Source: JAVKFY01 sp040223615
GTDB lineage: Bacteria > Pseudomonadota > Alphaproteobacteria > GCA-2731375
Reading direction: 5' to 3'
Length of the DNA: 64,000 nucleotides
Assembly: GCA_040223615.1 (NCBI GenBank)
Contig: JAVKFY010000081.1
Location: 85,566-149,565 of the forward strand
Below, in pieces: positions 27,601 through 35,710 of this stretch (its first letter is position 1; each line of letters starts with the position of its first letter). The position numbers were made by a program, and so were the translations under genes. The notes beneath the pieces were generated by a model, which was not told the DNA's origin, ran no database searches, and saw only the letters and a list, made by a program, of their open reading frames with translations.

Positions 27601-27795
27601 GGCAAGGGCGAGGGGGTGTTCGCGGTCACCTACCGCGTCGTTGGCCCGGCCGACAACCCGTCGGTCAACGTCAACCCGCTGACCGCGCTGGCACCCGGCA
27701 TCTTCCGCCGCCTGGTCGACGCGCTGACGCCCGGCGGCGCCGCCGCAGGTGGCGGCGAACCGATCCCGGAACGCGAGCGTCCGAACCTGCGTTAG
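24682..27795 (+). CDS. Giant AsmA/DUF3971-like envelope protein (YhdP-type)
   Basis: 1037 aa. An N-terminal TM/signal anchor (about 11-33) is followed by a long beta-rich body. The segment YWPADAAIGARRWIVDNLRGG matches the DUF3971 region of YhdP-type proteins, and the C-terminal part (GSISGIQDVLAG, IDFAGTLVPTYTLNQILGRIPVIGNIL) is the AsmA-like C-terminal domain. Related proteins form bridge-like channels that move phospholipids to the outer membrane. No ATG or GTG lies near the front of the frame; TTG at 24682 is the first usable start after an in-frame stop at 24670. It is divergent from bcp. Confidence 0.85.
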   Translation: MVARHVGRSASYLFAIASTLAIAALGVAAAMLGIGPLSLDFLADDLAGALQRQVPGYHVAIGGASLYWDGERRGLAVRLDNVRFDDEEGETALTLPALAVDLDRRQLLAGNLRPTGVAIEGARIEVKRSVDGRLAWSTDDGSGGSWQALVDDAIAEGAGLTGIDIRGATVLLADEASGGRVEVRRADLSLSRLNDAIEVRLKGAVALNGHESPVEVSTLYRPAAALSVMMRFADLRPSDAAAGLAITELAGLLGVDVPLAGELHIGVDAQGMARHVRFDVSAAAGTVNVAALPVLAELARAGASGVVDLIGGRVDIARFDAAFADGTEIDAQGALTLAEAGIGVDIVAHMTGLQTDALAGYWPADAAIGARRWIVDNLRGGKVTAAELRIAAEPGELAADNPRREIVRLTFDFEGIEARYWEPLPRITGGRGSATLDLDRFELRLAGGRVGGLSVSEGKVTIGGLLKDEQSAVVEFVAQGSAAEALTLLDREPLGFAGDLDLVPAEIGGQANVWAGFTIPLRNNLALDDIGYRASAVLSGFAVPTIFGRYAMSQGELTLGVDAAGIDAEGTATLNGLPVSLSWRRDFGVVSGDGAPVYPDRYGFAGRADVADFAAIGLDLTMLGSGPVATQVNLWVSDNGTLVASGEANLTETDLTSLMLRWRKPPATPANASFRLSTDAAGLLRLDDLVFVSGNDAVQLSADFGPGASLRKMYFPVLRLGTQDVAATITWPAAEGEALRVDVGGRLLDARPFLDEDDADRGGTLAADLHLAVERLQLADATTLADAEGTLNIAAGGLDKVRLDGRLNGIAPVTVHVATGVDHRDVVLVSDDAGRVLRALDVFEDAEGGTLRIRGRVPNGAEPITGHVSAANVQVRRAPLLAQVLSLGSISGIQDVLAGDGVALRELDLPFTMTGPTLTVHDGLAVGPDIGLTVAGTYDRDNSRIDFAGTLVPTYTLNQILGRIPVIGNILVGGKGEGVFAVTYRVVGPADNPSVNVNPLTALAPGIFRRLVDALTPGGAAAGGGEPIPERERPNLR

Positions 27796-27810
27796 CGGGC
27801 CGCGCCGCGG

Positions 27811-29382
27811 CTACTGCCGCGCGATGCCGGACTTGCCGCCGCGCAGCACGTATTTCTGCACCTTGCCGGTGGCGGTCTTCGGCAGGTCGTTAACGAAGCT
27901 CACCCACTGCGGCGTCTTGAAGTGGGCCAGGCTGTCGCGCACGTGGCGCTTCAACTCGTCCTCGCTGGTCTCCGCGCCCTGGCGCAGGATCACGAAGGCA
28001 TGCGGCGACTCGCCCCACTTCTCGTGCGGCATGCCGACGACGGCAGCTTCCTGCACCGCCGGATGGCGCAGCAGGCAGCCCTCGACCTCGACCGACGAGA
28101 TGTTCTCGCCGCCGGAAATGATCACGTCCTTGAACCGGTCGCGAATCTCAACGTAGCCGTCGGGATGCACGACCGCCGCGTCGCCAGAGTGGAACCAGCC
28201 GTCCTTGATCGCCGCGTCGGTGGCTTCCGTGTCGTTGTAGTAGCCCTTCATCACCACGTTGCCGCGCACCGTGATCTCGCCCAGCGTCTCCGCGTCGCGC
28301 GGCACCTCGTTGCCGTGCTCGTCGACCACGCGCAGCTCGCCGGAGCTGATCAGTTCCACGCCCTGGCGCGACTTGATCTTGGCCAGTTCGTCGAGCGGCA
28401 AGTTGCGGTGCTCCGGCACCGGCTCGCAGAACGTGATCAGCGGCGCGGTTTCGGTCAGCCCGTAGACGTGGGTCAGTTCCCAGCCCAGCTCGCGCTCGAC
28501 CAGCTCGATGGTGGCCGCGGCCGGCGGCGCGCCGGCGGTGAACAGCCGCACGCCGCGCGGGGCCCCTTCGCGCAGCTCGGCCGGCGCGTTGGCGATGCCG
28601 ATCAGCACCGTCGGCGCGGCGCAGAACATGGTGATGTTCTCGTCCTTGATCAGCTGGAAGATCAACGGCGGCTCGACCCGGCGCAGGCAGACATTGGCCA
28701 TGCCGCGCGCGGTGTTGATCCAGGTGAAGGTCCAGCCGTTGGCGTGGAACATCGGCAGCGTCCACAGGTAGCGGTCGGCCGGCGTCAGGTGGTGGTGCGC
28801 CAGCGTGCCCATGATGTTCACATAGGCGTTGCGGTGGGTGATCATCACGCCCTTGGGCCGCGCCGTGGTGCCGCTGGTGTAGTTGATGGTCAGCAGGTCG
28901 GTCTCGGCCACGTCGACGTGCTTGTAGTCCGGGCCGTGCCCCGCCAGCGTGGTCTCGTAGTTGAGCCAGCCGTCGCCGGACCCCTCCAGCGCCACGAAAT
29001 GCTCCACCCCGGTAAGCTTGTCGCGGATACCGTCGACCGCCTCCAGGTAATCTTCGTGCACGCACAGCACCTTGGCGCCGCTGTGGTTCACGATGTACTC
29101 GAAGTCCTCCGGCAGCAGGCGGTAGTTGATCGGCACCAGCACCGCGCCGATCTGCGGCACCGCGTAGTAGCCCTCAAGATGCGCGTGCGTGTTCGGCGCG
29201 ATGTAGGCGACCCGGTCGCCGTGGCCGACGCCGAGCGCCTGCAACGCCGCTGACCAGCGATCGCAACGCTCCAGGAACTGCGCGTAGGTGAAGCGCTGAT
29301 CGCCGTCGACGACGGCCTCGCGTTCCGGATAAAGCCGGCGCGCGCGCCGGGCAAATTCCATCGGGCTGAGGGCGACTTCCAT
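27811..29382 (-). CDS. AMP-binding acyl-CoA synthetase
   Basis: 523 aa, the size of fatty-acyl-CoA ligases of the ANL superfamily. The phosphate-binding loop is INYTSGTTARPKGVMITHRNA (about 168-188). Downstream are the YGLTETAP adenine-binding motif, GWFHSGDAAV and the hinge/lysine region DRFKDVIISGGENISSVEVE with the C-terminal PKTATGKVQKYVLR lysine. It activates a carboxylic acid to its CoA thioester; chain length or aromatic preference is not determinable. It is convergent with the AsmA-like gene (15-bp gap) and 87 bp downstream of tyrS on the same strand. Confidence 0.9.
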   Translation of the reverse strand: MEVALSPMEFARRARRLYPEREAVVDGDQRFTYAQFLERCDRWSAALQALGVGHGDRVAYIAPNTHAHLEGYYAVPQIGAVLVPINYRLLPEDFEYIVNHSGAKVLCVHEDYLEAVDGIRDKLTGVEHFVALEGSGDGWLNYETTLAGHGPDYKHVDVAETDLLTINYTSGTTARPKGVMITHRNAYVNIMGTLAHHHLTPADRYLWTLPMFHANGWTFTWINTARGMANVCLRRVEPPLIFQLIKDENITMFCAAPTVLIGIANAPAELREGAPRGVRLFTAGAPPAAATIELVERELGWELTHVYGLTETAPLITFCEPVPEHRNLPLDELAKIKSRQGVELISSGELRVVDEHGNEVPRDAETLGEITVRGNVVMKGYYNDTEATDAAIKDGWFHSGDAAVVHPDGYVEIRDRFKDVIISGGENISSVEVEGCLLRHPAVQEAAVVGMPHEKWGESPHAFVILRQGAETSEDELKRHVRDSLAHFKTPQWVSFVNDLPKTATGKVQKYVLRGGKSGIARQ

Positions 29383-29469
29383 GGTGCGTTGTCCCTGATG
29401 CGTTTCTGTCGTGCTGCGCCGATGTTAGCCAGCACGTCGCCGGGCGTCATCCATCGCGGCGTCGATTGC

Positions 29470-30726
29470 TCAGGCGACGGCGCGCACCAGGGCGTGCTTC
29501 TTGCGTCCGGCCGACAGCTTCACGGCGCCCTCGGCGTCGAGGTCGGCGGCGGTGACCTGACGCATCTCGTCCTTGATCGCCTCGTCGTTGATGCGCGCGC
29601 CGCCCTGCTTGATCAGGCGCCGGGCCTCGCCGTTGGACGCGCAAAGCCCGGCCCGGTTGAGCAATGCGAACAGCGCCACGCCGGCCTCCAGCTCGGCCCG
29701 CGGCACCTCGACCGACGGCAGCGACCCGCCGGCGCCGCCTTCCTCGAAGGTGCGCCGCGCGGTCTCCGCCGCGTCCGCCGCCGCCGCCTCGCCATGCGCC
29801 ATCGCCGTCGCGGCGTTGGCCAGCACCTTCTTGGCGTCGTTCAGCTCCGCGCCTTCCAGCTTCTCCAGCCGGGCGATCTCGTCCAGCGGCAGCTCGGTGA
29901 ACAGCCGCAGGAAGCGCCCGACGTCGCCGTCCTCGGTGTTGCGCCAGAACTGCCAGTAGTCGTAGGCCGGGAGCTGGTCTTCGTTCAGCCACACCGCGCC
30001 GGCGGCGGTCTTGCCCATCTTGGCGCCCGACGACGAGGTGATCAGTGGCGAGGTCAACGCGAACAGTTCGGTGCCGTCCATGCGTCGGCCCAGCTCGACG
30101 CCCATGATGATGTTGCCCCACTGGTCCGAGCCGCCCATCTGCAGCCGCACGCCGTTGCGCCGCGCCAGCTCGGCGAAGTCGTAGGACTGCAGGATCATGT
30201 AGTTGAATTCCAGGAAGGTCAGCGGCTGCTCGCGTTCCAGGCGCAGTTTCACGCTGTCCATGGTCAGCATCCGGTTGACCGAGAAGTGCCGGCCGACGTC
30301 GCGCAGCAATTCGATGTACTTCAGGTCCGCCAGCCAGTCGTCGTTGTTGACCATCATCGCGTCGCTCGGACCGTCGCCGAAGGTCAGGAACTTCTCGAAC
30401 ACGCGGCGGATGCCGGCCATGTTCTCGGCGATCTTCTCCGGCGTCAGCAACTGGCGGCTCTCGTCGCGGCCCGACGGGTCGCCGATCTTGGTCGTCCCGC
30501 CGCCCATCAGCACGATCGGCTTGTGACCGGTTTGCTGTAGGATTCGAAGCATCATGATCTGCACCAGGCTGCCGACGTGCAGGCTGGGCGCGGTGCAGTC
30601 GAAGCCGATATAGGCGGCGATCGGCCCTTGCGCGGCGAGCTTGTCCAGCGCTTCGATGTCGCTGCACTGGTGCAGGTATTCGCGCTCGACGATGGTACGG
30701 ATAAAGTCGCTGCTGTAGGTGCTCAT
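29470..30726 (-). CDS. tyrS: Tyrosyl-tRNA synthetase
   Basis: 418 aa, a normal length. The class I signature HIGH appears as LHVG in CTAPSLHVGSLVQ (about 50), with YIGFDCTA before it. The KMSKS loop reads KMGKT (SSSGAKMGKT). QSYDFAELARRNGVRLQMGGSDQWGN lines the tyrosine pocket. An S4 RNA-binding domain ends the protein (LCASNGEARRLIKQGGARIND). It charges tRNA-Tyr in the cytoplasm. It is divergent from anmK with a 68-bp gap, a common alphaproteobacterial arrangement. Confidence 0.96.
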   Translation of the reverse strand: MSTYSSDFIRTIVEREYLHQCSDIEALDKLAAQGPIAAYIGFDCTAPSLHVGSLVQIMMLRILQQTGHKPIVLMGGGTTKIGDPSGRDESRQLLTPEKIAENMAGIRRVFEKFLTFGDGPSDAMMVNNDDWLADLKYIELLRDVGRHFSVNRMLTMDSVKLRLEREQPLTFLEFNYMILQSYDFAELARRNGVRLQMGGSDQWGNIIMGVELGRRMDGTELFALTSPLITSSSGAKMGKTAAGAVWLNEDQLPAYDYWQFWRNTEDGDVGRFLRLFTELPLDEIARLEKLEGAELNDAKKVLANAATAMAHGEAAAADAAETARRTFEEGGAGGSLPSVEVPRAELEAGVALFALLNRAGLCASNGEARRLIKQGGARINDEAIKDEMRQVTAADLDAEGAVKLSAGRKKHALVRAVA

Positions 30727-30794
30727 GGCGGTCGCTCTTCCTTCGGCGGCCGGTGGTCTAGCACAACGTCGGGGAGCCGGCCATTCCTGAGATC

Positions 30795-31853
30795 GTGACG
30801 GCGCTGGGGCTGATGAGCGGGACCTCGGCCGATGGCGTCGATGCCGCGCTGCTGCGTACCGATGGCGAGCGTATCGCCGCGAGCGGACCGGGCCTTGGCC
30901 TGCCCTATGCCGACGACCTCGGCGCGGCGATCCGCGGCCTTTACGGGGGCCAGGCGCCGAAGACCGAGATCGCGCGCGTCGCGCAGGCCCTGACCGAGTG
31001 GCATGCCGAGGCGATCCGACGGTTGCTGGCCGAGACCGACTGGCGCCCCGACCTGATCGGTTTCCACGGCCAGACCATCCTGCACGAGCCGGAGCACGCG
31101 CGAACCTGGCAAATCGGCGACGGCCAGTTGCTGGCTGACCTGACCGGCGTGCCGGTGGTCAACGACCTGCGCTCGGCCGACGTGGCCGCGGGCGGGCAGG
31201 GAGCGCCGCTGGCGCCGCTCTACCACGCGGCGCTCGCCGCCGACCTGGAGCGGCCGCTGGCGGTGCTGAATATCGGCGGCGTCGCCAACGTCACGTGGCT
31301 CGGCGCGGGCGAGGTCATTGCCTTCGACACCGGGCCGGGCAACGCCATGGTCGACGACTGGATGCGCCACCACACCGGCCAGGCCGCCGACCTCGACGGT
31401 GCACTGGCCGCGACGGGCAAGGTCCACGACGATGTGGTCGCGGCGATCCTGGCGCATCCGTATTTCCAGGCGCCGGCGCCGAAGTCGCTCGACCGCGACG
31501 CCTTCAGCGCCTCACCGGCCGAAGGTCTGACGCCGGCCGATGGCGCCGCGACCCTGACCATGGCGACCGCCCGGTCGGTGGCGCTGGCCCGCGACCTGCT
31601 GCCGCGCCCGCCGACGCGCTGGCTGGTCTGCGGCGGCGGACGGCACAACCCGACCCTGATGCGGATGCTCGCAGCGGAACTCGGCGCGGCCGTCGAGCCG
31701 GTCGAGGCGGTCGGCTGGCGGGGCGACCTGATCGAGGCCGAGGCCTTCGCCTTCCTGGCGGTGCGCAGCATGAATGGCCTGCCGACCAGCCTGCCGAGCA
31801 CCACCGGCGCGGCTGCGGCCACCGTCGGCGGGCGGCTCTGGCGGCCGAGGTGA
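30795..31853 (+). CDS. anmK: Anhydro-N-acetylmuramic acid kinase
   Basis: 352 aa. The GTG start gives MTALGLMSGTSADGVDAALL, the phosphate-binding hallmark of AnmK, followed by GFHGQTILHEP, NIGGVANVTWL, FDTGPGNAMVDDWM and CGGGRHNPTLM. The enzyme hydrolyses and phosphorylates 1,6-anhydro-MurNAc to MurNAc-6-phosphate during cell-wall recycling. Its TGA overlaps the GTG of the next gene (GTGA, 31850-31853), so the two are translationally coupled, although the products have no obvious shared pathway. Confidence 0.94.
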   Translation: MTALGLMSGTSADGVDAALLRTDGERIAASGPGLGLPYADDLGAAIRGLYGGQAPKTEIARVAQALTEWHAEAIRRLLAETDWRPDLIGFHGQTILHEPEHARTWQIGDGQLLADLTGVPVVNDLRSADVAAGGQGAPLAPLYHAALAADLERPLAVLNIGGVANVTWLGAGEVIAFDTGPGNAMVDDWMRHHTGQAADLDGALAATGKVHDDVVAAILAHPYFQAPAPKSLDRDAFSASPAEGLTPADGAATLTMATARSVALARDLLPRPPTRWLVCGGGRHNPTLMRMLAAELGAAVEPVEAVGWRGDLIEAEAFAFLAVRSMNGLPTSLPSTTGAAAATVGGRLWRPR

Positions 31854-33511
31854 GCCTGCTGCCCGAGCGCTGCGACGTTGTCATCGTCGGCGGCGGACCG
31901 TGCGGGCTGATGCTGGGCATCGAGTTGGGCCGGCGCGGCGTATCGGCGGTGCTGGTCGACCAGAAGCCGTCGACCGCTTTCAACCCGCAGGCCAACGCCA
32001 CCCAGGCCCGCACCATGGAACACTTCCGCCGCCTCGGCTTCGCCGAGGAGGTGCGCGCGCTCGGCCTGCCGCCCGATTTCCCGACCGACATCGCCTACTA
32101 CACGCGCTTCGCCACGCACGAGTTGGCGCGCTTCAAGCTGCCCTCGGCGCGCCAGGCGCGGGAGAGCGTCGCCAGCCTCTCCGGCTCGTGGAGCGCCGCC
32201 GAATTGCCGCATCGCGTGGCGCAGAAGTATGTCGAGCAGGTGCTGCGTCGCCACGCCGAGGCCTTGCCGTCTATCTCGGTCAACTACGGCTGGCGGCTGG
32301 ATGGCTTCGCCGCCACGGTCGACGGCGTCGAGGCACGGGTCGCGCGGGTCGACGACGGCGCCGAGGCGACCGTGACCGGCAGCTACCTCGTCGGCGCGGA
32401 TGGCGCACGCAGCCCGGTGCGTCGCCAACTGGGTTTCGGCATGGCCGGCGAAACCGGCGTGGTGCGCGACTTCGTCGGCGGTCGGATGCTGGCGATCTAC
32501 TGCCGCCTGCCGGACTTCTACGACCGTGCGCCGCATGCGCCGGCATGGATGAATGTCTGCTTCAACCCGCAGCGCCGCGCCTTCATGATCGCGGTCGACG
32601 GCAAGGGTGAGTTCGCCTTCCACACCCAGCTCAAGCCACACGAGAACGAAGCCGACATCGCCGCCGGCGACGCCGTGGCGATGGTCCGTGCGGCGATCGG
32701 CCTGGACGTGACCGTCGAGGTGCTGTCGACCGCGACCTGGACCGCCGGCCATGCGCTGGTCGCCGAGCGGTTCCAGCGTGGCCGGGTGTTGCTCGGCGGC
32801 GACGCGGTGCACCTGTTCACGCCGATGGGCGGGCTTGGCTACAACACGGCCGTCGAGGACGCCGTCAACCTGGGCTGGAAGCTGGCGATGGCACTGCGCG
32901 GCCAGGGCGGCCCGGGCCTGCTGGCCAGCTACGAGACCGAGCGCCGACCGCTGGCGATCCGCAACACCGGTTATGCCCGCGGCTTCGCGGAGTCGCTCGG
33001 CACCTACGTACCGGTGCCGGAGATCGAGGACGATACGCAGGCCGGCGAGGTCCTGCGCCGCGCCGCCGGCGACTACTACGAGGCCCATGCCCGGGCCGAG
33101 TTCAATATCCCCGGCATCACTTTCGGCGGCCGTTACGACGGCTCACCCATCATCGTGCCGGACGGCATCGAACCGCCGCCGGACGCTGCCAACCACTATG
33201 AACCGACGGCCTGCCCCGGCGGCCGGGCGCCGCACCTGTGGTTGGCGCCGGAGACGTCGCTCTATGACGCCTTCGGTTTCGAATGGACGCTGCTCAGGCT
33301 CGGGCCCGCTCCCGATCCCGGCGACGGATTCCGCGCCGGTGGCCTGCCGTTGACGGTGCTCGACGTGCCATCGCCCGAGGCCCGCGACCTCTACGACGCC
33401 GACCTGGCGCTGATCCGCCCGGATCAGATCGTCGCCTGGCGGGGCAATGACGACCGCCAGGCGGTGGAGGTGATCCGGCGGGTGACCGGGTTTGGTGAGC
33501 TTTCGGTGTGA
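31850..33511 (+). CDS. FAD-dependent aromatic-type monooxygenase
   Basis: 553 aa, group A flavoprotein hydroxylase (PheA/TfdB/MhpA-like). An FAD-binding Rossmann motif VVIVGGGPCGLMLGIELGRRG lies at 10-30, the DG motif VGADGARSPVR at about 180, and the second FAD motif GGDAVHLFTPMGGLGYNTAVEDAVNLGWKL at about 317-346. A C-terminal thioredoxin-like extension, as in phenol hydroxylases, is present. Such enzymes hydroxylate phenolic or related rings with NAD(P)H and O2. The frame is open far upstream, but GTG at 31850, overlapping the anmK stop, puts the Rossmann strand at the N-terminus. Substrate unknown. Confidence 0.88.
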   Translation: MSLLPERCDVVIVGGGPCGLMLGIELGRRGVSAVLVDQKPSTAFNPQANATQARTMEHFRRLGFAEEVRALGLPPDFPTDIAYYTRFATHELARFKLPSARQARESVASLSGSWSAAELPHRVAQKYVEQVLRRHAEALPSISVNYGWRLDGFAATVDGVEARVARVDDGAEATVTGSYLVGADGARSPVRRQLGFGMAGETGVVRDFVGGRMLAIYCRLPDFYDRAPHAPAWMNVCFNPQRRAFMIAVDGKGEFAFHTQLKPHENEADIAAGDAVAMVRAAIGLDVTVEVLSTATWTAGHALVAERFQRGRVLLGGDAVHLFTPMGGLGYNTAVEDAVNLGWKLAMALRGQGGPGLLASYETERRPLAIRNTGYARGFAESLGTYVPVPEIEDDTQAGEVLRRAAGDYYEAHARAEFNIPGITFGGRYDGSPIIVPDGIEPPPDAANHYEPTACPGGRAPHLWLAPETSLYDAFGFEWTLLRLGPAPDPGDGFRAGGLPLTVLDVPSPEARDLYDADLALIRPDQIVAWRGNDDRQAVEVIRRVTGFGELSV

Positions 33512-33537
33512 GATGCCCGGGTGAAGCCCAGGCATCT
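33511..33537. terminator. Inverted repeat between convergent genes
   Basis: AGATGCC (33511-33517) pairs with GGCATCT (33531-33537), with an inner GGG/CCC after one mismatch. It resembles the ATGCCCGGGTCAAGCCCGGGCAT repeats common in alphaproteobacteria. It sits between two convergent stops and could act as a bidirectional terminator, though there is no clear T-tract. Confidence 0.45.
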
Positions 33538-33555
33538 CTGGACGTCGGCAGAACG

Positions 33556-34203
33556 CTAGACCAGCGCCTTCATGGTTTCGTCGACATAGTTGCCGACGGC
33601 CTTGTCGAGCTGCTCCAGGTGGTTCTCGTAGAAATGGCCGGCGCCGGGGATCTTCTTGTAGCTGATGGTGATGCCGCGCTGCTGGCGTAGCCGGTCGCAC
33701 AGCTTCACCACATCGGCCTCCGGCACCAGGTCGTCGGCGCTGCCATGGGTGATCAGGCCGGATGACGGACAGGGCGCCAGGAACGAGAAGTCGAACATGT
33801 TGGCCGGCGGCGAGGCGGAGATGAAGGCGGTGATCTCCGGCCGCCGCATCAGCAGCTGCATCGAGATCCAGGCGCCGAACGAGTAGCCGGTGATCCAGCA
33901 CGCCCGCGCGTTCGGGTTGAAGCTCTGCAACCAGTCCAGCGCCGAGGCGGCATCGGAAAGTTCGCCCATGCCGCTGTCGTAAACGCCCTGGCTGCGCCCC
34001 ACGCCGCGAAAGTTGAACCGCAGCACCGCGAAGCCGCGCTCCGCGAAGGTCTGGTACAGCGTGTACACGACCTTGTTGTTCATCGTTCCGCCGTAGCGCG
34101 GGTGCGGATGCAGGATCAGCGCGATCGGCGCGTTCGGCTCCTTGCCCTCCTGGAAACGCCCTTCCAGGCGGCCGGCGGGCCCATTGAAGATAACTTCTGG
34201 CAT
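33556..34203 (-). CDS. Alpha/beta-hydrolase of the COG2945 type
   Basis: 215 aa. The opening LILHPHPRYGGTMNNKVV, the RFNFRGVGRSQG block, the nucleophile elbow G-Y-S-F-G-A and the late GAGHFYENH with catalytic His identify this small cytoplasmic hydrolase family, often found beside Fe-S assembly genes in alphaproteobacteria. The substrate is unknown. It is divergent from cysE with a 185-bp gap that contains no other gene. Confidence 0.85.
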   Translation of the reverse strand: MPEVIFNGPAGRLEGRFQEGKEPNAPIALILHPHPRYGGTMNNKVVYTLYQTFAERGFAVLRFNFRGVGRSQGVYDSGMGELSDAASALDWLQSFNPNARACWITGYSFGAWISMQLLMRRPEITAFISASPPANMFDFSFLAPCPSSGLITHGSADDLVPEADVVKLCDRLRQQRGITISYKKIPGAGHFYENHLEQLDKAVGNYVDETMKALV

Positions 34204-34388
34204 GATGTCGTCCCAACGCGCCAGCCACGGCGTCGACGCGGGCTGTCGCGAATACTTGATTGCTTTGGTCGGGTACCGTATCTACACGAAAGCGGCCACC
34301 GGGCCTTGTTAATAGCGATCAGAGCGGTCCGGTGCCAAGGAAAACTGGATATTGCAAGCGAAATCAATAGGTTAAAGGCGTCGCAGAG

Positions 34389-35177
34389 ATGTTCAAACTG
34401 CTCAAGGCCGACATCGCCGCTTGCATGGAGCGCGACCCCGCCGCCCGCTCGGCGCTGGAAGTGGTGCTGGTTTATCCCGGTTTTCACGCCATCCTGACCT
34501 ACCGCATCGCCCACTGGTTTTGGAATCGCGGGCTGCGGCTGGTGGCCAAGTGGCTGGCCTACGTGGGCCGGATCGTCACCGGCATCGAGATCCACCCCGG
34601 CGCGCGCATCGGTTCTGGATTCTTCATCGACCACGGCACCGGCGTGGTGATCGGCGAGACCGCGGAGATCGGCGACAACGTCACGCTCTATCACGACGTC
34701 ACCCTGGGCGGCATCGCGCCCTCGGTCGATAGTGACGCCCAGCGCGGCCAGAAGCGCCATCCGACGCTCGCCGACGACGTTATCGTCGGTTCCGGGGCGC
34801 AGATACTGGGGCCGATCACGGTCGGTGCCGGCGCCCGTGTCGGCGCCAACTCGGTGGTGCTGCAGGACGTGTCGCCGCTGGCCACCGTGGTCGGCATCCC
34901 GGCCAAGGTCGCCCGCGGCCGGGCCCCGGCCCAGGGCGACCGCGCCGCCGAACATCCGCCGTTCCAGGCCTACGGCATCGACGCCGACATGTCCGACCCG
35001 ACCATGCGCGTGGTCGAGGCGCTGCTGGACAAGGTCCAGAGCCTGTCGATGCGGGTCGAGGAGCTGGAGCGTGAGCGCGGCGGCGAGCCGCCGGCATGGC
35101 AGGTCGCCAAGACCTACGCCAGCGACGACGACGACGAGGACGCCGCCGGGGAGGGCGGCGCCAAGTCTGATAACTGA
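34389..35177 (+). CDS. cysE: Serine O-acetyltransferase
   Basis: 262 aa, the shorter EpsC-like type. The N-terminal helical region (DPAARSALEVVLVYPGFHAILTYRIAHWFW) precedes a left-handed beta-helix of hexapeptide repeats (IEIHPGARIGSGFFIDHGTGVVIGETAEIGDNVTLYHDVTLGG) with catalytic His in IDHGTG and LYHDVTLGG. An acidic tail (DDDDEDAAGEGG) ends it. It makes O-acetylserine for cysteine synthesis. It lies 35 bp before iscR in the same direction, so sulfur donor supply and Fe-S assembly may be co-expressed. Confidence 0.94.
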   Translation: MFKLLKADIAACMERDPAARSALEVVLVYPGFHAILTYRIAHWFWNRGLRLVAKWLAYVGRIVTGIEIHPGARIGSGFFIDHGTGVVIGETAEIGDNVTLYHDVTLGGIAPSVDSDAQRGQKRHPTLADDVIVGSGAQILGPITVGAGARVGANSVVLQDVSPLATVVGIPAKVARGRAPAQGDRAAEHPPFQAYGIDADMSDPTMRVVEALLDKVQSLSMRVEELERERGGEPPAWQVAKTYASDDDDEDAAGEGGAKSDN

Positions 35178-35212
35178 ACCAGATCAACGCAACGCCGGCT
35201 GGGAGGCCATCG

Positions 35213-35710
35213 ATGAAGCTGACGACGAGGGCGCGCTACGCGGTCATGGCGATGGTCGACATCGCCGCGCACGACGGCAAGCACCCGGTCTGCCTGGCTG
35301 ACATCGCCGAGCGCGAGGAAATCTCGCTGCCCTACCTGGAACAGATTTTCGCCTGCCTGCGCCGCTGCGGCCTGGTGGCCAGCGTGCGCGGCCCCGGCGG
35401 CGGCTACCGGCTGGCGCGTCCGGCGGCGCAGATACGCATCGCCGAGGTGTTCTGCGCCATGGACGAGCCGCTGCGCGCCACCCGCTGCGAGGACACCTGG
35501 GATCACGGCTGTCGCCAGGACCGGGCCAAGTGCCGCACCCACGCGCTGTGGGAGGAACTCGGCTGCGTCGTCGACCTGTACCTGAGCTCGGTCAGCTTGG
35601 CCGACGTCGCCAGCGGCCGGATCGGCGCCTGCGGCCGGCCGGTGCGACCGGTGCCGATACCGGAGGACGTGGCGGCGCTGGCGGTCCCCGCTGGAAAGGC
35701 GCTGACGTGA
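35213..35710 (+). CDS. iscR: Rrf2-family Fe-S regulator
   Basis: 165 aa. An N-terminal winged helix (MKLTTRARYAVMAMVDIAAH and a recognition segment SLPYLEQIFACLRRCGLV, then SVRGPGGGYRLAR) is followed by three cysteines C92, C100 and C107 in the loop before THALWEEL, the positions that hold a [2Fe-2S] cluster in IscR. It likely senses Fe-S status and controls this operon and others. The TGA overlaps the GTG start of the cysteine desulfurase gene by the GTGA arrangement at 35707-35710. Confidence 0.93.
   Translation: MKLTTRARYAVMAMVDIAAHDGKHPVCLADIAEREEISLPYLEQIFACLRRCGLVASVRGPGGGYRLARPAAQIRIAEVFCAMDEPLRATRCEDTWDHGCRQDRAKCRTHALWEELGCVVDLYLSSVSLADVASGRIGACGRPVRPVPIPEDVAALAVPAGKALT

Noticed and set aside
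34204..34388. Small gene or RNA in the cysE upstream gap
   Set aside because: No frame with coding character and no convincing terminator or promoter; left unannotated.
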